Below are positions 37,676 to 45,457 of a stretch of 64,000 nucleotides of DNA, piece by piece. The number at the start of each line of letters is the position of its first letter. Positions within the stretch are counted from its first letter, which is position 1. The DNA is taken from contig NZ_JAFBFG010000009.1 of NCBI RefSeq assembly GCF_016909155.1, positions 24,523-88,522 on the forward strand, given 5' to 3'. A model generated the notes under the pieces. That model made no database searches. It was not told the origin of the DNA and saw nothing but the letters and a program-made list of their open reading frames with translations. This DNA is from Chryseomicrobium aureum. GTDB lineage: Bacteria; Bacillota; Bacilli; Bacillales_A; Planococcaceae. The translations under genes were made by a program, and so were the position numbers.

Positions 37676-38905
37676 ATGGCAATTGTCGTCATGAAATTTG
37701 GAGGAACATCGGTTGGCTCAGTGGAGCGTATCCGAAATGCAGCACGTCGCGTCATCATGGAATCAGAACAAGGGAATCAAGTCGTAGTCGTTGTATCCGC
37801 AATGGGCAAAACAACCGATCACTTGGTTACTCTTGCAGAAGAAATCACATCGTCGCCATCAAAACGAGAGATGGATATGCTCTTATCAACTGGCGAACAG
37901 GTCTCGATGTCATTACTTGCAATGGCTCTTGAGACACAAGGCTACCCAGCCGTTTCTATGACAGGATGGCAGGCAGAATTACAAACTGAAAAAGTGCATC
38001 GCAATGCACGAATCGTTTCACTGAAAGGTGACAAAATTCGTGAGAAGCTAGATGCTGGAAATATAGTCGTCGCTGCTGGTTTCCAAGGTATTACAGAAGA
38101 CGGGGAGATTACTACACTTGGCCGCGGAGGTTCAGATACAACGGCCGTCGCAATTGCTGCAGCTGTTGGAGCCATCCGCTGCGATATTTATACAGACGTG
38201 GATGGAGTCTACACGTCCGACCCACGCTTTGTCGAAGGTGCACGTAAATTACAATCAATTGAGTACGATGAGATGTTAGAGCTTGCCAACTTAGGCGCAG
38301 GCGTCTTGCATCCACGCGCTGTTGAGTATGCAAAAAACTACAAAATTCCACTGACTGTCCGCTCGAGTTTGACAGATCAGGAGGGGACAGTTATTGAGGA
38401 GGTTACATCGATGGAGTCAAATCTGATTGTACGAGGTGTGGCATTTGAATCTGATGTCGTTCGGTTAACAATAGGGTATGAAAAAGCATTTAATGGGTCA
38501 CTCGCTATGATCTTTACGACACTAGCAAAACACAATATCGATGTCGATATCATTGTGCAATCTATAGTCGATGGCACAACGCCAACGGTTTCGTTCACTA
38601 TTAAAAAAGAAGCATTGTCCGAAGCGATTCAAGTATTAGAAGAGAAAAAACAAGAGCTAGGGTTCCAAGTGGCAGATTTCGAAGTCGGCCTTGCAAAAGT
38701 ATCGATTGTAGGATCAGGAATGGTTTCCAATCCAGGAGTAGCAGCACAAATGTTTGATCGCTTACGCCAAGAATCGGTTCCAGTTAAAATGGTCAGTACA
38801 TCAGAAATCAAAGTATCTGTAGTCGTTCCGCAACAACAAATGATTCAGTCGGCGAATGCGCTTCACGACGAGTTCCGCTTGTCGGAGCTTGAGGTACAAG
38901 TGTAA
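37676..38905 (+). CDS. lysC: Aspartokinase (lysine-sensitive type)
   Basis: Phosphorylates aspartate, the first step toward lysine, diaminopimelate, methionine and threonine. The N-terminal kinase motif KFGGTSVGS lies at residues 7-15; FQGITEDGEITTLGRGGSDTTA (in parts, about 133-154) binds substrate. Two C-terminal ACT domains (about 265-409) carry regulation. 409 aa. An internal start could make a separate beta subunit, as in B. subtilis, but none is asserted. The start ATG at 37676 follows GGAGGAG; it is controlled by the lysine riboswitch. Confidence 0.95.
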   Translation: MAIVVMKFGGTSVGSVERIRNAARRVIMESEQGNQVVVVVSAMGKTTDHLVTLAEEITSSPSKREMDMLLSTGEQVSMSLLAMALETQGYPAVSMTGWQAELQTEKVHRNARIVSLKGDKIREKLDAGNIVVAAGFQGITEDGEITTLGRGGSDTTAVAIAAAVGAIRCDIYTDVDGVYTSDPRFVEGARKLQSIEYDEMLELANLGAGVLHPRAVEYAKNYKIPLTVRSSLTDQEGTVIEEVTSMESNLIVRGVAFESDVVRLTIGYEKAFNGSLAMIFTTLAKHNIDVDIIVQSIVDGTTPTVSFTIKKEALSEAIQVLEEKKQELGFQVADFEVGLAKVSIVGSGMVSNPGVAAQMFDRLRQESVPVKMVSTSEIKVSVVVPQQQMIQSANALHDEFRLSELEVQV

Positions 38906-38927
38906 ACTTTCGTTTGAGTAGATAAAG

Positions 38928-38975
38928 AACAGCTCCTTCTCGCACTCTCGTTGCGGGGAAGGGGTTGTTTTTTTG
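38928..38975 (+). terminator. Terminator after lysC
   Basis: AACAGCTCCTTCTCGCA pairs imperfectly with TGCGGGGAAGGGGTTGTT around a short loop, followed by seven T residues. Confidence 0.8.
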
Positions 38976-38989
38976 TACTAGAAGACTGT

Positions 38990-39103
38990 GAATTAGTTTC
39001 CATAATATGACTGAGGGCACAAACCAGCCATTTGAGGGCACAGAACCGCTCGATCAGGGCATAAAAAGCCTATTCCAGGGCACAAACAACGAAATTGAGG
39101 GCA
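38990..39103 (-). repeat. 21-bp-period array C, five units plus terminal TTATGGAAACTAATT
   Basis: On the plus strand AGGGCA recurs at 39014, 39035, 39056, 39077 and 39098, exactly 21 bp apart. Read on the minus strand the core is TTTRTGCCCTSA plus about nine variable bases, and the array ends in TTATGGAAACTAATTC (39005 to 38990). It is in the convergent gap between lysC and yslB. Confidence 0.85.
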
Positions 39104-39146
39104 TAAACAATTCTGAGAGAAATCTACCCTGTGAAAAAAATGACCA

Positions 39147-39180
39147 TAAAAAAGAATGCTGATTTCGACATCAGCATTCT
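39147..39180 (-). terminator. Terminator for the minus-strand yslB transcript
   Basis: AGAATGCTGAT and ATCAGCATTCT form a perfect stem. The T-run lies on the minus-strand side only, so it stops transcription coming from yslB about 100 bp past its stop codon. Confidence 0.8.
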
Positions 39181-39199
39181 ACAAAATAGTTACAATAGT

Positions 39200-39256
39200 G
39201 TGAACAAAACACGCAATTTGTTCACAAATGTGAGCAGATAAATGGGAGCGCTCTCA
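39200..39256. promoter_or_regulatory. cre-like site and TGTGAACA palindrome in the lysC-yslB gap
   Basis: TGGGAGCGCTCTCA (39243-39256) matches the CcpA cre consensus TGWNANCGNTNWCA with one mismatch. A separate inverted pair, TGTGAACA and TGTTCACA, lies at about 39200-39226. Both sit downstream of yslB and before its terminator, an odd place for operators. Confidence 0.4.
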
Positions 39257-39282
39257 CACCAGATGTAAACTAAAGACAACTG

Positions 39283-39675
39283 CTATTCTGATTTTGTTGT
39301 AAAAACAACAAGTGTAGATGAGACATCTTCCAGACACTCCGTCATCCGACTCTCTAACTGTTCAAGTTGCTCTGCTAAAAATCCTGCCTCAAGCTTGAAG
39401 CAGCGATCGGACCGCGACGATGAACGAATCGTGTCCTGTAGGTGGAAGATGCTTTCACGCTTTGCTTGTGTATGTAATTGCAACTCGCCCCAGCCGGCTT
39501 GTTGAAAGAACGCACAAATCTCATCAACCGACTGACATGGGAATTTTCGAGCCAAATCTTTACCGGCCCAATATAAAACTTCCTGTTCATGTTTTCCTAA
39601 TAGGTTGGCAATCAGGTGGTCACGAATCAATTCGTACCCAAACTGAGGAATCATTTTTTCTTGTGTCTTTTCCAT
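39283..39675 (-). CDS. yslB: YslB-like DUF2507 protein
   Basis: About 130-aa cytoplasmic protein of the DUF2507 family, function unknown. Recognisable features are FGYELIRDHLIANLLGKHEQEVLYWAGKDLARKFP (in parts, about residues 11-45), the AFFQQAGWGEL segment and LEAGFLAEQLEQLE near the end. The position between lysC and sdhC matches yslB in B. subtilis. The start is uncertain: ATG at 39675 is chosen, a GTG at 39684 is possible. Confidence 0.83.
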   Translation of the reverse strand: MEKTQEKMIPQFGYELIRDHLIANLLGKHEQEVLYWAGKDLARKFPCQSVDEICAFFQQAGWGELQLHTQAKRESIFHLQDTIRSSSRSDRCFKLEAGFLAEQLEQLESRMTECLEDVSSTLVVFTTKSE

Positions 39676-39786
39676 ACAGTCCACTCACTTTCCAAAATCA
39701 ACGATATCAGTATAGCATGTAGTACTAAAATTTGCGTATGTGAAAAAAGACACAATGCATTGCAACCCTTAGAGACATCTAGACTT

Positions 39787-39843
39787 TGAGAAGGATTCTC
39801 AATCCCAAAGTGCCTTGACCTGCCTATACTAGGGGAGTACAAT
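39787..39843 (+). promoter_or_regulatory. sdhCAB promoter with upstream Fur-like palindrome
   Basis: TTGACC (39815-39820), 17 bp, TACAAT (39838-39843). TGAGAAGGATTCTCA (39787-39801) is part of a perfect palindrome (TTGAGAA, GGA, TTCTCAA). It matches the Fur core at 11 of 14 positions, like the boxes at the iron transporter. Confidence 0.65.
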
Positions 39844-39865
39844 AGTTATGTTAAACTACAAGGCC

Positions 39866-39933
39866 GTTACGAATAACGATATTTCGCTTGTCGTAACATT
39901 CATTGAATTGTCACATCGCCGTGGCAACTCAAT
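39866..39933 (+). promoter_or_regulatory. Two hairpins in the sdhC 5' leader
   Basis: GTTACGA (39866-39872) pairs with TCGTAAC (39891-39897). ATTGAATTGTCAC (39902-39914) pairs with GTGGCAACTCAAT (39921-39933), with one mismatch and one G-U pair. The second ends about 10 bases before the GAGGGGGG ribosome site. Neither has a T-run. B. subtilis sdh mRNA is under small-RNA control by FsrA; any such role here is inference. Confidence 0.55.
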
Positions 39934-39959
39934 CGCAAAATTTGAGGGGGGTAACCATC

Positions 39960-40571
39960 TTGGCGAAAAACAACGAATTTCTTTGGCGTCGTCTGCATTC
40001 CTTATTAGGAATTATTCCGGTTGGGCTGTTCTTAACACAGCATTTAATTGTCAACCACTTTGCAACACGCGGAGAACAAGCATTTAACGATGCAGCACAC
40101 TTTATGGAAAGCTTACCATTCCGTTATGCACTTGAAATCTTTGTGATTTTCTTACCTTTAATGTTCCACGCATTTTACGGAATCTACATTGCTTTCACTG
40201 CAAAAAATAACACGAACCGCTTTAGCACATTCCGTAACTGGCTGTTCGTGGCACAACGTATCACAGGGATTTTCTTAGTAGTATTCATTGCATGGCACGT
40301 ATACGAAACACGCTGGCAGGTTGCAATCGGAGCAGATACAGCTGACTTCAACATGATGGCTGATATTCTAGCGAATCCTTGGATGTTTGGTTTCTACGTT
40401 GCTGGTGTTGTGGCAGCAACTTTCCACTTTGCGAATGGTATTTGGTCATTCCTAGTAAGTTGGGGGATTACACAATCCGCTGCTTCACAACGTTTGGCTA
40501 CATACGCAACTCTAGGTATTTTCGTAGCATTGACAGTAGTGGGTATCCGCGCATTGCTTGCATTCGTCTAA
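39960..40571 (+). CDS. sdhC: Succinate dehydrogenase cytochrome b558 subunit
   Basis: Membrane anchor of respiratory complex II that binds two hemes and menaquinone. 203 aa with five predicted membrane segments and histidines in RRLHSLLG, TQHLIVNHFATRG, FHAFYG, AWHVYETRW and ATFHFANG, placed as in the B. subtilis dihaem subunit. The start is TTG at 39960 at ideal spacing from GAGGGGGGT (39944-39952); no closer ATG exists. sdhA follows after 33 bp. Confidence 0.95.
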   Translation: MAKNNEFLWRRLHSLLGIIPVGLFLTQHLIVNHFATRGEQAFNDAAHFMESLPFRYALEIFVIFLPLMFHAFYGIYIAFTAKNNTNRFSTFRNWLFVAQRITGIFLVVFIAWHVYETRWQVAIGADTADFNMMADILANPWMFGFYVAGVVAATFHFANGIWSFLVSWGITQSAASQRLATYATLGIFVALTVVGIRALLAFV

Positions 40572-40604
40572 ACCACTACTAAAAATTCGAGGAGTGAGAA
40601 AAGC

Positions 40605-42362
40605 ATGGCAAAAAGTAAATTGATCGTTGTCGGTGGAGGCCTTGCAGGTCTTATGGCAACTATGAAAGCTGCCGAAAATGGCACGCCTGTTGATTTATTC
40701 TCATTAGTTCCAGTAAAGCGCTCTCATTCAGTGTGTGCGCAAGGTGGAATTAATGGTGCAGTTAACACAAAAGGTGAAGGAGATTCAACGTACAAACACT
40801 TTGACGATACAGTGTATGGCGGTGACTTCTTAGCGAACCAAGGCCCTGTAAAGGCAATGGCTGATGCAGCACCTGGAATTATTCACTTATTTGACCGTAT
40901 GGGTGTTATGTTCAACCGTACTCCAGAAGGTCTTTTAGATTTCCGCCGCTTTGGTGGAACACTTTATCACCGTACAGCATTCGCTGGTGCGACAACTGGT
41001 CAACAGTTACTATACGCACTTGACGAGCAAGTACGTCGCTACGAAGTAGACGGTTTAGTCACGAAATACGAAGGATGGGAATTCCTCGGTATTATTAAAG
41101 ATGACGAAGGCGTTTGCCGTGGTATTAAAGCACAAAACTTAAACACTGGAGAAATCCAAGCGTTCCGTTCAGATGCTGTAATTATGGCAACGGGTGGACC
41201 TGGTATCATCTTCGGTAAAACAACGAACTCTATCATCAACACAGGTTCTGCAGCGTCTATCGTGTACCAACAAGGTGCAAAATACGCAAATGGTGAATTC
41301 ATTCAGATTCACCCAACTGCAATCCCTGGTGATGACAAACTTCGTCTGATGTCAGAATCAGCGCGTGGTGAGGGTGGACGTGTTTGGACATACAAAGACG
41401 GGAAGCCTTGGTACTTCCTAGAAGAGAAATATCCAGACTACGGTAACTTAGTACCACGTGATATCGCAACACGTGAAATCTTTGACGTGTGTGTCAACCA
41501 GAAGCTTGGAATCAACGGAGAAAACATGGTATACCTTGACCTTTCTCACAAAGATCCACACGAGCTTGATGTAAAACTTGGTGGAATCATCGAGATTTAT
41601 GAAAAGTTCACTGGTGATGACCCACGTAAAGTTCCAATGAAAATCTTCCCAGCTGTTCACTACTCAATGGGTGGTCTATGGGTCGATGACGATCAAATGA
41701 CGAACATTCCTGGATTATTTGCTGCTGGTGAGTGTGATTACTCACAACACGGTGCAAACCGTCTAGGTGCTAACTCATTACTTTCAGCTGTATTTGGTGG
41801 TAGCGTTGCTGGACCAAACGCTGTGAAGTACATGAAAGGTCTTGAAAAGTCTGCTGCTGATCTTCCGGACGAAATCTTTACTCGTGAAGTGAAGAAGGAA
41901 GAAGAAGAGTGGAACAAAGTGTTGAATATGAAGGGTACAGAAAACGCGTACCTAATCCATAAAGAGCTTGGCGAGTGGATGACAGACAACGTAACAGTTG
42001 TACGTTACAACGACAAGCTAGAACAAACAGATAAAAAGATTCTTGAATTGATGGACCGCTGGGAGCACATCAACATGGACGATACACAACAGTGGTCGAA
42101 CCAAGGTGCTTCATTCACACGTCAGTTGAAGAACATGTTATACCTTGCACGTGTTATTACAATCGGAGCGCTAATGCGTAACGAAAGCCGCGGGGCGCAC
42201 TACAAACCAGAATTCCCAGAGCGTAATGACGAGGAATTCATGAAAACAACAGTTGCGGACTTCGATCCAGCAACAGGTGCACCAATCATCACTTACGAAG
42301 CAATCGACGTATCGTTGATTCCACCTCGTAAACGTGATTATTCTTCTAAAGGAGGGAAATAA
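40605..42362 (+). CDS. sdhA: Succinate dehydrogenase flavoprotein subunit
   Basis: Oxidises succinate to fumarate with covalently bound FAD. The FAD motif is VVGGGLAGLMA (about residues 6-16), the flavinylation histidine lies in KRSHSVCAQGGINGA (about 38-52), and FIQIHPTAIP, SARGEGGRVW and HYSMGGLWVD carry substrate residues. 585 aa is standard. GAGGAGTG precedes the ATG; sdhB starts 3 bp after its stop. Confidence 0.98.
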   Translation: MAKSKLIVVGGGLAGLMATMKAAENGTPVDLFSLVPVKRSHSVCAQGGINGAVNTKGEGDSTYKHFDDTVYGGDFLANQGPVKAMADAAPGIIHLFDRMGVMFNRTPEGLLDFRRFGGTLYHRTAFAGATTGQQLLYALDEQVRRYEVDGLVTKYEGWEFLGIIKDDEGVCRGIKAQNLNTGEIQAFRSDAVIMATGGPGIIFGKTTNSIINTGSAASIVYQQGAKYANGEFIQIHPTAIPGDDKLRLMSESARGEGGRVWTYKDGKPWYFLEEKYPDYGNLVPRDIATREIFDVCVNQKLGINGENMVYLDLSHKDPHELDVKLGGIIEIYEKFTGDDPRKVPMKIFPAVHYSMGGLWVDDDQMTNIPGLFAAGECDYSQHGANRLGANSLLSAVFGGSVAGPNAVKYMKGLEKSAADLPDEIFTREVKKEEEEWNKVLNMKGTENAYLIHKELGEWMTDNVTVVRYNDKLEQTDKKILELMDRWEHINMDDTQQWSNQGASFTRQLKNMLYLARVITIGALMRNESRGAHYKPEFPERNDEEFMKTTVADFDPATGAPIITYEAIDVSLIPPRKRDYSSKGGK

Positions 42363-42365
42363 TCA

Positions 42366-43145
42366 ATGGTGACAGCAACTGAAGCAAAGAAAATTACTAT
42401 TGAAATTCAGCGTCAAGATACACCTGACTCGAAACCTTATTTCGAAGCCTTTGAAGTCAATTACCGTCCAAATATGAACGTGATTTCTGCACTTATGGAA
42501 ATTCGTCAAAACCCAGTCAATAAAGACGGAAAAGCAACGAAGCCTGTAACATGGGATATGAACTGTCTAGAGGAAGTTTGTGGAGCGTGTTCAATGGTGA
42601 TCAACGGTCGTCCGATGCAGTCATGTTCGGCACTAGTTGATAAATTAGAGCATCCAATTAGACTTGAGCCAATGCGTACATTCCCAGTCGTTCGTGACCT
42701 TCAAGTTGACCGCACACGCATGTTTGATTCATTAAAACGTGTGAAAGCATGGGTTCCAATTGATGGTTCATACGATCTTGGTGAAGGTCCACGTATGCCT
42801 GAGCGTAAGCGTCAATGGGCATATGAGCTTTCAAAATGTATGACATGTGGAGTTTGTCTAGAAGCGTGTCCAAACGTGAACGACAAATCAAACTTCATGG
42901 GTCCAGCACCACTTTCACAAGTTCGTCTATTCAATGCGCATCCAACAGGTTCTATGAACAAAGATGAGCGTTTGAATGCAATCATGGGCGAAGGGGGTAT
43001 CGCAAACTGCGGTAACTCACAAAACTGTGTAGTGGCGTGTCCAAAAGGTATTCCATTAACAACATCTATCGCTGCTCTTAACCGTGACACAACGGTTCAA
43101 ATGTTCCGTAACTTCTTCGGTTCGGATTACATGGTGGATAACTAA
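42366..43145 (+). CDS. sdhB: Succinate dehydrogenase iron-sulfur subunit
   Basis: Electron-transfer subunit of complex II. The [2Fe-2S] ligands are in NCLEEVCGACSMVI plus a later Cys (QSCSALV). The [4Fe-4S]/[3Fe-4S] ligands are in KCMTCGVCLEACPNV and NCGNSQNCVVACPKG. 259 aa. It ends the sdhCAB operon and is followed by a strong terminator. Confidence 0.97.
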   Translation: MVTATEAKKITIEIQRQDTPDSKPYFEAFEVNYRPNMNVISALMEIRQNPVNKDGKATKPVTWDMNCLEEVCGACSMVINGRPMQSCSALVDKLEHPIRLEPMRTFPVVRDLQVDRTRMFDSLKRVKAWVPIDGSYDLGEGPRMPERKRQWAYELSKCMTCGVCLEACPNVNDKSNFMGPAPLSQVRLFNAHPTGSMNKDERLNAIMGEGGIANCGNSQNCVVACPKGIPLTTSIAALNRDTTVQMFRNFFGSDYMVDN

Positions 43146-43164
43146 GATTTAGATGTGCAGGACG

Positions 43165-43198
43165 CCCCTGTTACTTAAAAAAGTAACAGGGGTTTTTT
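43165..43198 (+). terminator. Terminator after sdhB
   Basis: CCCCTGTTACTT and AAGTAACAGGGG form a perfect 12-bp stem with an AAAA loop and a TTTTTT tail. Confidence 0.93.
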
Positions 43199-43212
43199 CT
43201 GTCTGCCAACGC

Positions 43213-43259
43213 GGTGCCTGTCACCATTTACCATCAGTTCCCATTTGGTGCCTGTCACC
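43213..43259. repeat. REP-like pair of GGTGCCTGTCACC
   Basis: GGTGCCTGTCACC occurs at 43213-43225 and 43247-43259 in the same orientation, 34 bp apart. Its ends are complementary (GGTG and CACC). Similar motifs accompany RAYT transposases in Firmicutes as I recall; none is present here. Confidence 0.65.
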
Positions 43260-43291
43260 CTATAAAGTATCTTCCTTCGCAACCCGAACTA

Positions 43292-43320
43292 TGCTATACT
43301 ATTGACTGAATAGTCATTCA
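43292..43320 (+). promoter_or_regulatory. ysmA promoter with FadR-type operator
   Basis: An extended -10 TGCTATACT (43292-43300) is followed by TGACTGAATAGTCATTCA (43303-43320), which differs from the fadR operator at 31855 by one base. It overlaps the expected transcription start, so FadR repression of ysmA is likely. Confidence 0.75.
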
Positions 43321-43338
43321 TTTTAAGGGGGAGAACGA

Positions 43339-43785
43339 ATGAGAGCTAGCTACATCCAAGATGTCGAGGCATGGCGCGACGAATTTCAATTTTATTCTGA
43401 AGTAAGTGTTCGGTTTAGTGAGACCGATATGTATGGACACTTGAACAACACTGTGAACTTTGCGTATTTTGAATATGCGCGAATTGAATTTTTTAAACAC
43501 ATTCAATTAATGAACGACTGGTTAGATCCAAAAGGGGAAACAATACCAGTTGTGGCGGATCTCCAATGTGACTTCGTGAAACAAGTCTACTTTGATGAAA
43601 AACTCCGCATTTATGTAAAAGCAAATTCAGTGGGTACATCTTCTATGGACGTGCATTACATGATGGTCAACGAAAAAAATGAAATAACAGCAACAGGGCG
43701 AGGGACAATCGTACAAATTCATCGCCTTACTGGAAAACCAGTTGCTTGGTCAGAAGATACAAAAAAACAATTGCAACATGCGTAA
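43339..43785 (+). CDS. ysmA: Acyl-CoA thioesterase, hot-dog fold (YsmA-like)
   Basis: 148-aa protein of the 4-hydroxybenzoyl-CoA/YbgC thioesterase type. The family segment VRFSETDMYGHLNNTVNFAYFEYAR (in parts, about residues 24-48) carries the active-site Asp and HLNN. AAGGGGGAG precedes the ATG. It lies between sdhB and gerE as in B. subtilis. The FadR-type operator in its promoter suggests a role in acyl-CoA turnover. Confidence 0.9.
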   Translation: MRASYIQDVEAWRDEFQFYSEVSVRFSETDMYGHLNNTVNFAYFEYARIEFFKHIQLMNDWLDPKGETIPVVADLQCDFVKQVYFDEKLRIYVKANSVGTSSMDVHYMMVNEKNEITATGRGTIVQIHRLTGKPVAWSEDTKKQLQHA

Positions 43786-43842
43786 ATGGCACGCCTCTTC
43801 GTATTTATTCATATCGTATGGATAGACACGGGGAGGGATTTT

Positions 43843-44055
43843 TTGTTTCAATCCAATTATTTCATTTTGACGAAACGTGAGCAGGACGTATTCCAGCTTT
43901 TGCTTGCGGGGCTTTCTACAAAACAAGTGGCTGCGACACTGGACATTCGACAGAAGACGGTGCGGAATCAGATCTCAAATGCGATACAAAAATTAGGTGT
44001 TTCCGGGCGAAAAGCAGCACTTGAAGAACTAGTACGATTAGGGGAAATTCAGTAA
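43843..44055 (+). CDS. gerE: GerE-like LuxR-type DNA-binding protein
   Basis: 70-aa protein that is essentially one LuxR-type helix-turn-helix: LTKREQDVFQLLLAGLSTKQVAATL, then IRQKTVRNQISNAIQKLGVSGR and a C-terminal dimer helix. B. subtilis GerE is a late mother-cell regulator of spore coat genes, has nearly the same length, and lies in the same ysmA-gerE-ysmB order. The start is TTG at 43843 after GGGGAGGG; a longer in-frame start at 43786 lacks a ribosome site. Confidence 0.88.
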   Translation: MFQSNYFILTKREQDVFQLLLAGLSTKQVAATLDIRQKTVRNQISNAIQKLGVSGRKAALEELVRLGEIQ

Positions 44056-44133
44056 AGCACGACAGACTCTTGTAATTTCACGCAGAAGACGTCACAATAA
44101 GTACTACAAGGATATGCAAAAGCGAGGGATTTG

Positions 44134-44592
44134 ATGACGAACGAACAGAATAGTCCGGTACAACACGATGCAGATCGCGTGGCCGTGCTCGAAAAAGAAT
44201 TACGCTATATTTCGGGTGTAATTAAACAAAAAGGTAGACAAATATTAAATTCGTACACAATTACACCGCCCCAATTTATTGCCCTACAATGGTTGCACGA
44301 ATCAGGAGACATGACGATTGGTGATTTATCGACTAAAATGTATTTAGCTTTCAGTACGACGACGGATCTAGTAGACCGCATGGAAGCGAATCATCTTGTT
44401 CAGCGTGTACGTGACGAATCCGATCGTCGCGTTGTCCGTATACACCTTCTATCAGAAGGAGAGCGCATCATTGAAGAAGTCATCAACAAGCGCCGTGCGT
44501 ATTTAACAGCTGAACTTGAAACGTTCACAAAGCAAGAAGTCGAGCAATTGACAGAACTGCTTCACAAATTACACAAAGAAATGAAAAAGTAA
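44134..44592 (+). CDS. ysmB: MarR family transcriptional regulator (YsmB-like)
   Basis: 152-aa winged-helix regulator. The recognition region is TIGDLSTKMYLAFSTTTDLVDRMEANHLVQRVRDESDRRVVRIHL (in parts, about residues 63-108), containing the MarR DxRxxR-like wing. Start ATG 44134 follows GCGAGGG; a TTG at 44131 is also possible. It is immediately upstream of racE, 17 bp away. Ligand and targets are unknown. Confidence 0.88.
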   Translation: MTNEQNSPVQHDADRVAVLEKELRYISGVIKQKGRQILNSYTITPPQFIALQWLHESGDMTIGDLSTKMYLAFSTTTDLVDRMEANHLVQRVRDESDRRVVRIHLLSEGERIIEEVINKRRAYLTAELETFTKQEVEQLTELLHKLHKEMKK

Positions 44593-44609
44593 AGAACTGA
44601 GGAATTCGT

Positions 44610-45404
44610 GTGGATCGTCCGATTGGTATTCTCGATTCAGGTGTCGGCGGCTTAACTGTTGCAAAAGAAATTATGCGCCTGTTACCGAACGAACAAATTA
44701 TATATGTAGGAGATACGGCGCGATGTCCGTATGGTCCGCGTAGCCCGCAAGAAGTCCGGAAATTCACCTGGCAGATTTCACTGGCTCTGCAGAAGATGGA
44801 TGTCAAAATGCTGATCATTGCTTGCAATACAGCAACAGCTGTGGCATTAAACTCTCTGAGCCGCCAGATGCCATTTCCTGTGCTTGGCGTTATTTTCCCT
44901 GGTGCACGCGCTGCCTCTAAAGCGACGCGCAATCATAAAGTTGTCGTACTGGGGACAGTAGGCACAGTGAAAAGTGGAGCGTATGAGTATGCAGTCGCTG
45001 CTCTGAGTTCTTCGAGTCAAGTGGAAGCGCTGGCTTGTCCAACGTTCGTTCCCCTTGTAGAAAGTAATGAATATGACGGGGAATTTGCGCACAAGATGGT
45101 AGAAGAAGCGCTCACCCCTTTAAAAGGGAAAGACTTCGATACAATCATTTTAGGCTGCACGCACTACCCGTTGCTACAATCTCACATTGAGAATGTAGTG
45201 GGAGATCATGTGCATGTCGTCTCTTCTGCCCAAGAGACAGCGAGCGATGTACGCGATTACTTAGATTTTCATAACCAACACAATACTAAACCCGGGAAAA
45301 AGCCGCCAATTTTTTATGCGACTGGCTCAATCCCGATGTTCAAGGATATTGCGGAGCGTTGGCTCGAACTCGACGCTGCGGATGTTCGACGAATTCAATT
45401 TTGA
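44610..45404 (+). CDS. racE: Glutamate racemase
   Basis: Makes D-glutamate for peptidoglycan. The two catalytic cysteines are C72 in ACNTATAV and C183 in GCTHYPLL; the start region [12 protein letters not shown] is the family signature. 264 aa. The start is GTG at 44610. The gene order ysmB-racE-rph matches B. subtilis. Confidence 0.96.
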   Translation: MDRPIGILDSGVGGLTVAKEIMRLLPNEQIIYVGDTARCPYGPRSPQEVRKFTWQISLALQKMDVKMLIIACNTATAVALNSLSRQMPFPVLGVIFPGARAASKATRNHKVVVLGTVGTVKSGAYEYAVAALSSSSQVEALACPTFVPLVESNEYDGEFAHKMVEEALTPLKGKDFDTIILGCTHYPLLQSHIENVVGDHVHVVSSAQETASDVRDYLDFHNQHNTKPGKKPPIFYATGSIPMFKDIAERWLELDAADVRRIQF

Positions 45405-45436
45405 CCCTCGACAGGATTTCCTGCAGAGGGTCTTTC
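45403..45436 (+). terminator. Hairpin between racE and rph
   Basis: GACCCTC and GAGGGTC, extended inward by CAGGA/TCCTG, form a stem right after the racE stop codon. The T-tail is short, so it may be a partial terminator. Confidence 0.55.
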
Positions 45437-45457
45437 TACGACAGAAAGGATGATAGG

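Noticed and set aside
38808..39041. Minus-strand 77-codon frame overlapping array C
   Set aside because: It runs antisense through the lysC end and its terminator, with no plausible start signal.
39848..40087. 79-codon frame starting in the sdhC leader as a leader peptide
   Set aside because: It overlaps the sdhC coding start out of frame, has no good ribosome site and lies over the leader hairpins.
43786..43842. Extended N-terminus for the GerE-like protein
   Set aside because: The extra residues are not family-like, and GGGGAGGG lies just before the TTG at 43843.
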